From an uncultured Ruminococcus sp. (GTDB taxonomy: Bacteria > Bacillota > Clostridia > Oscillospirales > Ruminococcaceae), in NCBI RefSeq assembly GCF_947301925.1, contig NZ_CAMYUE010000001.1, positions 186,001 through 250,000 on the forward strand: a DNA stretch of 64,000 nt, given 5' to 3'. The first letter of the stretch is position 1, and each line of letters opens with the position of its first letter. Positions 62,335 through 64,000 of this stretch are shown one piece after another. The notes beneath the pieces were generated by a model. The model was not told the DNA's origin. It saw nothing but the letters and a program-made list of their open reading frames with translations, and made no database searches. The position numbers and the translations under genes are program-made.

Positions 62335-63132
62335 ATGAATAAAAGAACTATAAAGGCTTTACTATATACTTTTACTATCACAGCAGGTATGTTTGCATTT
62401 TCGTTTACAGCCAATGCCACCACTGCCGATGATGTTGCGGCAGTTGCAAGATCTTACGGATATTCCGAGGAGGATATACAGGCAGGCTATAATGAATACT
62501 ATTCGCATCCCGAGGATTACCCTTCCGAGAGACTGGACAGGGCTATTGCCAAGCTGCATGAAGCAGGACGTCAGATAGTAACCACAGGGCCTCAGAGCTC
62601 GGAACCTGTTATTGTGACTACTACAGCTTCTGCTCCTGACGGAAACGAATCTCCTGCAACTCCTCAGAGCAGCGGTATAACCCTTACAGCAAGCGACGGA
62701 ACCACCTTTACCCGTATAAGCAGGGAAGAATTCATCAAGATGTCGTATCAGCAGAAAATGGCTTATATAAGCAGCTTTACTCCTGCGCAGCAGCAGGCCA
62801 TAATAGATGATCTCAGTCCCGAAGAGTACAGAAGTCTTATGAAGCAGACTCCTGCCGAGCAGAAGGTTAAGATCGTCGGTACTCTGTCGGAAGCTGCGGA
62901 GGAAATGGGACTTAATATCACGGTTGACGAAATAACCGATGATTCACTTACTCTTGCTATGAGAAACGATAAGGGCGAGCTGGTCAATGTTTCAACAGCA
63001 GGTGCTTCTGTTGAGGACACAGGCTATGACAGAAGAGGCATCCTTGCTTTTGCTGGTATTCTTATCGGGTTGAGTATTTCAGCGGTGATCGTTCTTATGA
63101 AAAGAATGCGAATAAAAGGATCGGAGAATTAA
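62335..63132 (+). CDS. Secreted, C-terminally anchored protein next to a sortase
   Basis: A 265-residue protein with a signal peptide (about 1-28, ending near ANA-TT), a helical domain (YGYSEEDIQAGYNEY...), a Thr/Pro/Ser-rich linker (80-110), a second globular part and a C-terminal membrane helix (about 235-256) with a basic tail. No clear LPxTG is seen before the helix. ATG 62335 follows TAGGAGGG. Its stop is immediately followed by the sortase start, so it is a likely partner or scaffold. Family not recognised. Confidence 0.72.
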   Translation: MNKRTIKALLYTFTITAGMFAFSFTANATTADDVAAVARSYGYSEEDIQAGYNEYYSHPEDYPSERLDRAIAKLHEAGRQIVTTGPQSSEPVIVTTTASAPDGNESPATPQSSGITLTASDGTTFTRISREEFIKMSYQQKMAYISSFTPAQQQAIIDDLSPEEYRSLMKQTPAEQKVKIVGTLSEAAEEMGLNITVDEITDDSLTLAMRNDKGELVNVSTAGASVEDTGYDRRGILAFAGILIGLSISAVIVLMKRMRIKGSEN

Positions 63133-63822
63133 ATGAGTAACAAAAGTAAAAAAGACAGTGCATTGATCCATATAGCTACTCCTTTCGTTCTGCTTGCTCT
63201 TTGTATAGGTCTTTTCATGATAGCAATGATAAAACCTTCAGACAAGATCAGGATGTATCTCAATCTTGCGTTTATGGACAGTCTTAAAACCACGCCGGAA
63301 GCCGTGGGGACAGGACTTGTAGTACGCGACAATGAGATCATCAGTGATTATGAAGGGGAGACATCTGATACAGGAGAGTTCATTCGCCCGAAATTCGGCG
63401 AAATGTATGCGATGATGGAGTGCTCTGCGTTTGATATCACAATCCCTGTGTACTGGGGAAGCAATTCGGAACTGTTTGAACGAGGCGCCTGTCAGTCATC
63501 CGGCTCTGTTATTATAGGCGATAAGGGCAATACAGTCATCAGCGCTCACGTTGATACCTTCTTTTCAGAGCTAAATAAGCTGAAGAAAGGCGACACTGTT
63601 ACATTAAAGACCAATTACGGCACATTTGTGTATATAGTCAAGGAACAGATAAGCTTTAATAAGAAGGACGGAAAGTTTGTTGCACCTTCCGAAGACACAA
63701 AGCTTACACTTTATACCTGTAAGCGCGATATTCTTGGAAACGCAGATGAGAGGACAGGAGTTATCTGCGAGCTTGACGAGAAAAGATTTTACAAAAGCGC
63801 AGGGGAGGGGAGCTCAAATTGA
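63133..63822 (+). CDS. Sortase (class D-like)
   Basis: A 229-residue membrane-anchored transpeptidase: basic N-terminus, one membrane helix (about 14-32) and a sortase barrel with catalytic His in VISAHVDTFF, Cys in LTLYTC and Arg in ADERTGVI. Sortases cleave a sorting signal and join the protein to the wall or a pilus. The start codon directly follows the stop of the preceding gene, and a further membrane protein gene overlaps its end. Class D is judged from length and the TLYTC context only. Confidence 0.88.
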   Translation: MSNKSKKDSALIHIATPFVLLALCIGLFMIAMIKPSDKIRMYLNLAFMDSLKTTPEAVGTGLVVRDNEIISDYEGETSDTGEFIRPKFGEMYAMMECSAFDITIPVYWGSNSELFERGACQSSGSVIIGDKGNTVISAHVDTFFSELNKLKKGDTVTLKTNYGTFVYIVKEQISFNKKDGKFVAPSEDTKLTLYTCKRDILGNADERTGVICELDEKRFYKSAGEGSSN

Positions 63823-64000
63823 AAAAAGTCAGCACTTATCTTCCCTCACTTATCATATCTGTAATATTTGTGTTTCTTCTTATAGCCAGTTCTGCTCTGC
63901 TGCTTGTGGATATCAACATATCCTCTTCAAAGCTGAAGAATCTTGCAGCAAAGAATGATCTTGAGTCAAAGATCTATACAGAGCTCAATAAATACTATAC
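63819..64000 (+). CDS. Membrane/secreted protein of the sortase locus (3' truncated by window)
   Basis: The frame opens with TTG 63819, overlapping the sortase stop (TTGA) and following AGGGGAGGGG, and remains open to the window end (60 codons visible). The visible part is a basic start, one long hydrophobic helix (LIISVIFVFLLIASSALLLV) and a Lys/Asn-rich extracellular beginning. Probably a pilin-like or sortase-associated surface protein; identity cannot be told. Confidence 0.65.
   Translation, partial: MKKVSTYLPSLIISVIFVFLLIASSALLLVDINISSSKLKNLAAKNDLESKIYTELNKYY

Overview
The window reads as a chromosomal segment of a low-to-mid GC anaerobic Firmicute, most likely a Ruminococcus (Oscillospiraceae) of the succinate-forming, R. 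flavefaciens-like type. That placement is an inference from: strong Shine-Dalgarno sites and TTGACA/TATAAT promoters; strictly anaerobic enzymes (class III ribonucleotide reductase, several radical SAM proteins, Rex, a soluble fumarate reductase tied to Hdr proteins); clostridial marker pairs (B12-binding radical SAM plus DUF2344, tig-clpP-clpX); and remnants of sporulation-type genes (Spo0A C-terminal domain alone, BofA-like, SpoIIM-like). I saw no phage, insertion sequence, CRISPR array or frameshift.

Layout. 1-2836: the end of a heterodimeric ABC exporter and a DinB-like protein. 2899-7108: an aconitase, small membrane protein, NADP-isocitrate dehydrogenase and rex unit. 7480-19027: the centrepiece, one run of genes for fumarase, HdrB, HdrC, HdrA, FlxD, FlxC, FlxB, FlxA, a fumarate reductase iron-sulfur subunit, a fumarate reductase flavoprotein and an AspT/YidE-type carrier. 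19034-20183 (minus): pyrE and a zinc-ribbon protein. 20248-23149: a DUF1292 gene, a probable 6S RNA, an HtrA protease and a ~640-nt gene-free transcription unit that looks like a large structured RNA. 23282-27357: an SGNH-like protein and nrdDG with NrdR boxes. 27412-31289 (minus): thioesterase, LTA synthase-like protein, HD phosphohydrolase, SDR reductase. 31319-36239: UPF0291, cdd, GNAT, radical SAM pair, methyltransferase. 36272-41858: rplS with leader, lepB, rbgA, rnhB, yraN-like, thrC, phosphoesterase. 41911-47880: tig, clpP, clpX, a cysteine-rich peptide and a ClpA/ClpC-type ATPase. 47884-55735: two ECF sigma/membrane-regulator pairs, PflA-like radical SAM, proC, SpoIIM-like and YesL-like membrane proteins. 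55784-61272: phosphoesterase, four small genes including BofA-like, pyrimidine phosphorylase, acyl-CoA ligase. 61298-64000: orphan Spo0A DNA-binding domain, tRNA-Lys, tRNA-Arg, and the start of a sortase locus.

How it works together. The genes from 7586 to 18992 suggest a complete cytoplasmic route malate -> fumarate -> succinate -> export. NADH would enter through FlxA, pass through the HdrA flavin and leave partly to ferredoxin and partly, through HdrB/HdrC and the SdhB-like subunit, to fumarate. This would be a flavin-based electron-bifurcating fumarate reductase without membrane anchor subunits. The neighbouring rex gene and a Rex-like palindrome ahead of fumC would tie it to the NADH/NAD ratio. 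These functional links are inference from gene order and motifs; nothing here has been tested by search or experiment.
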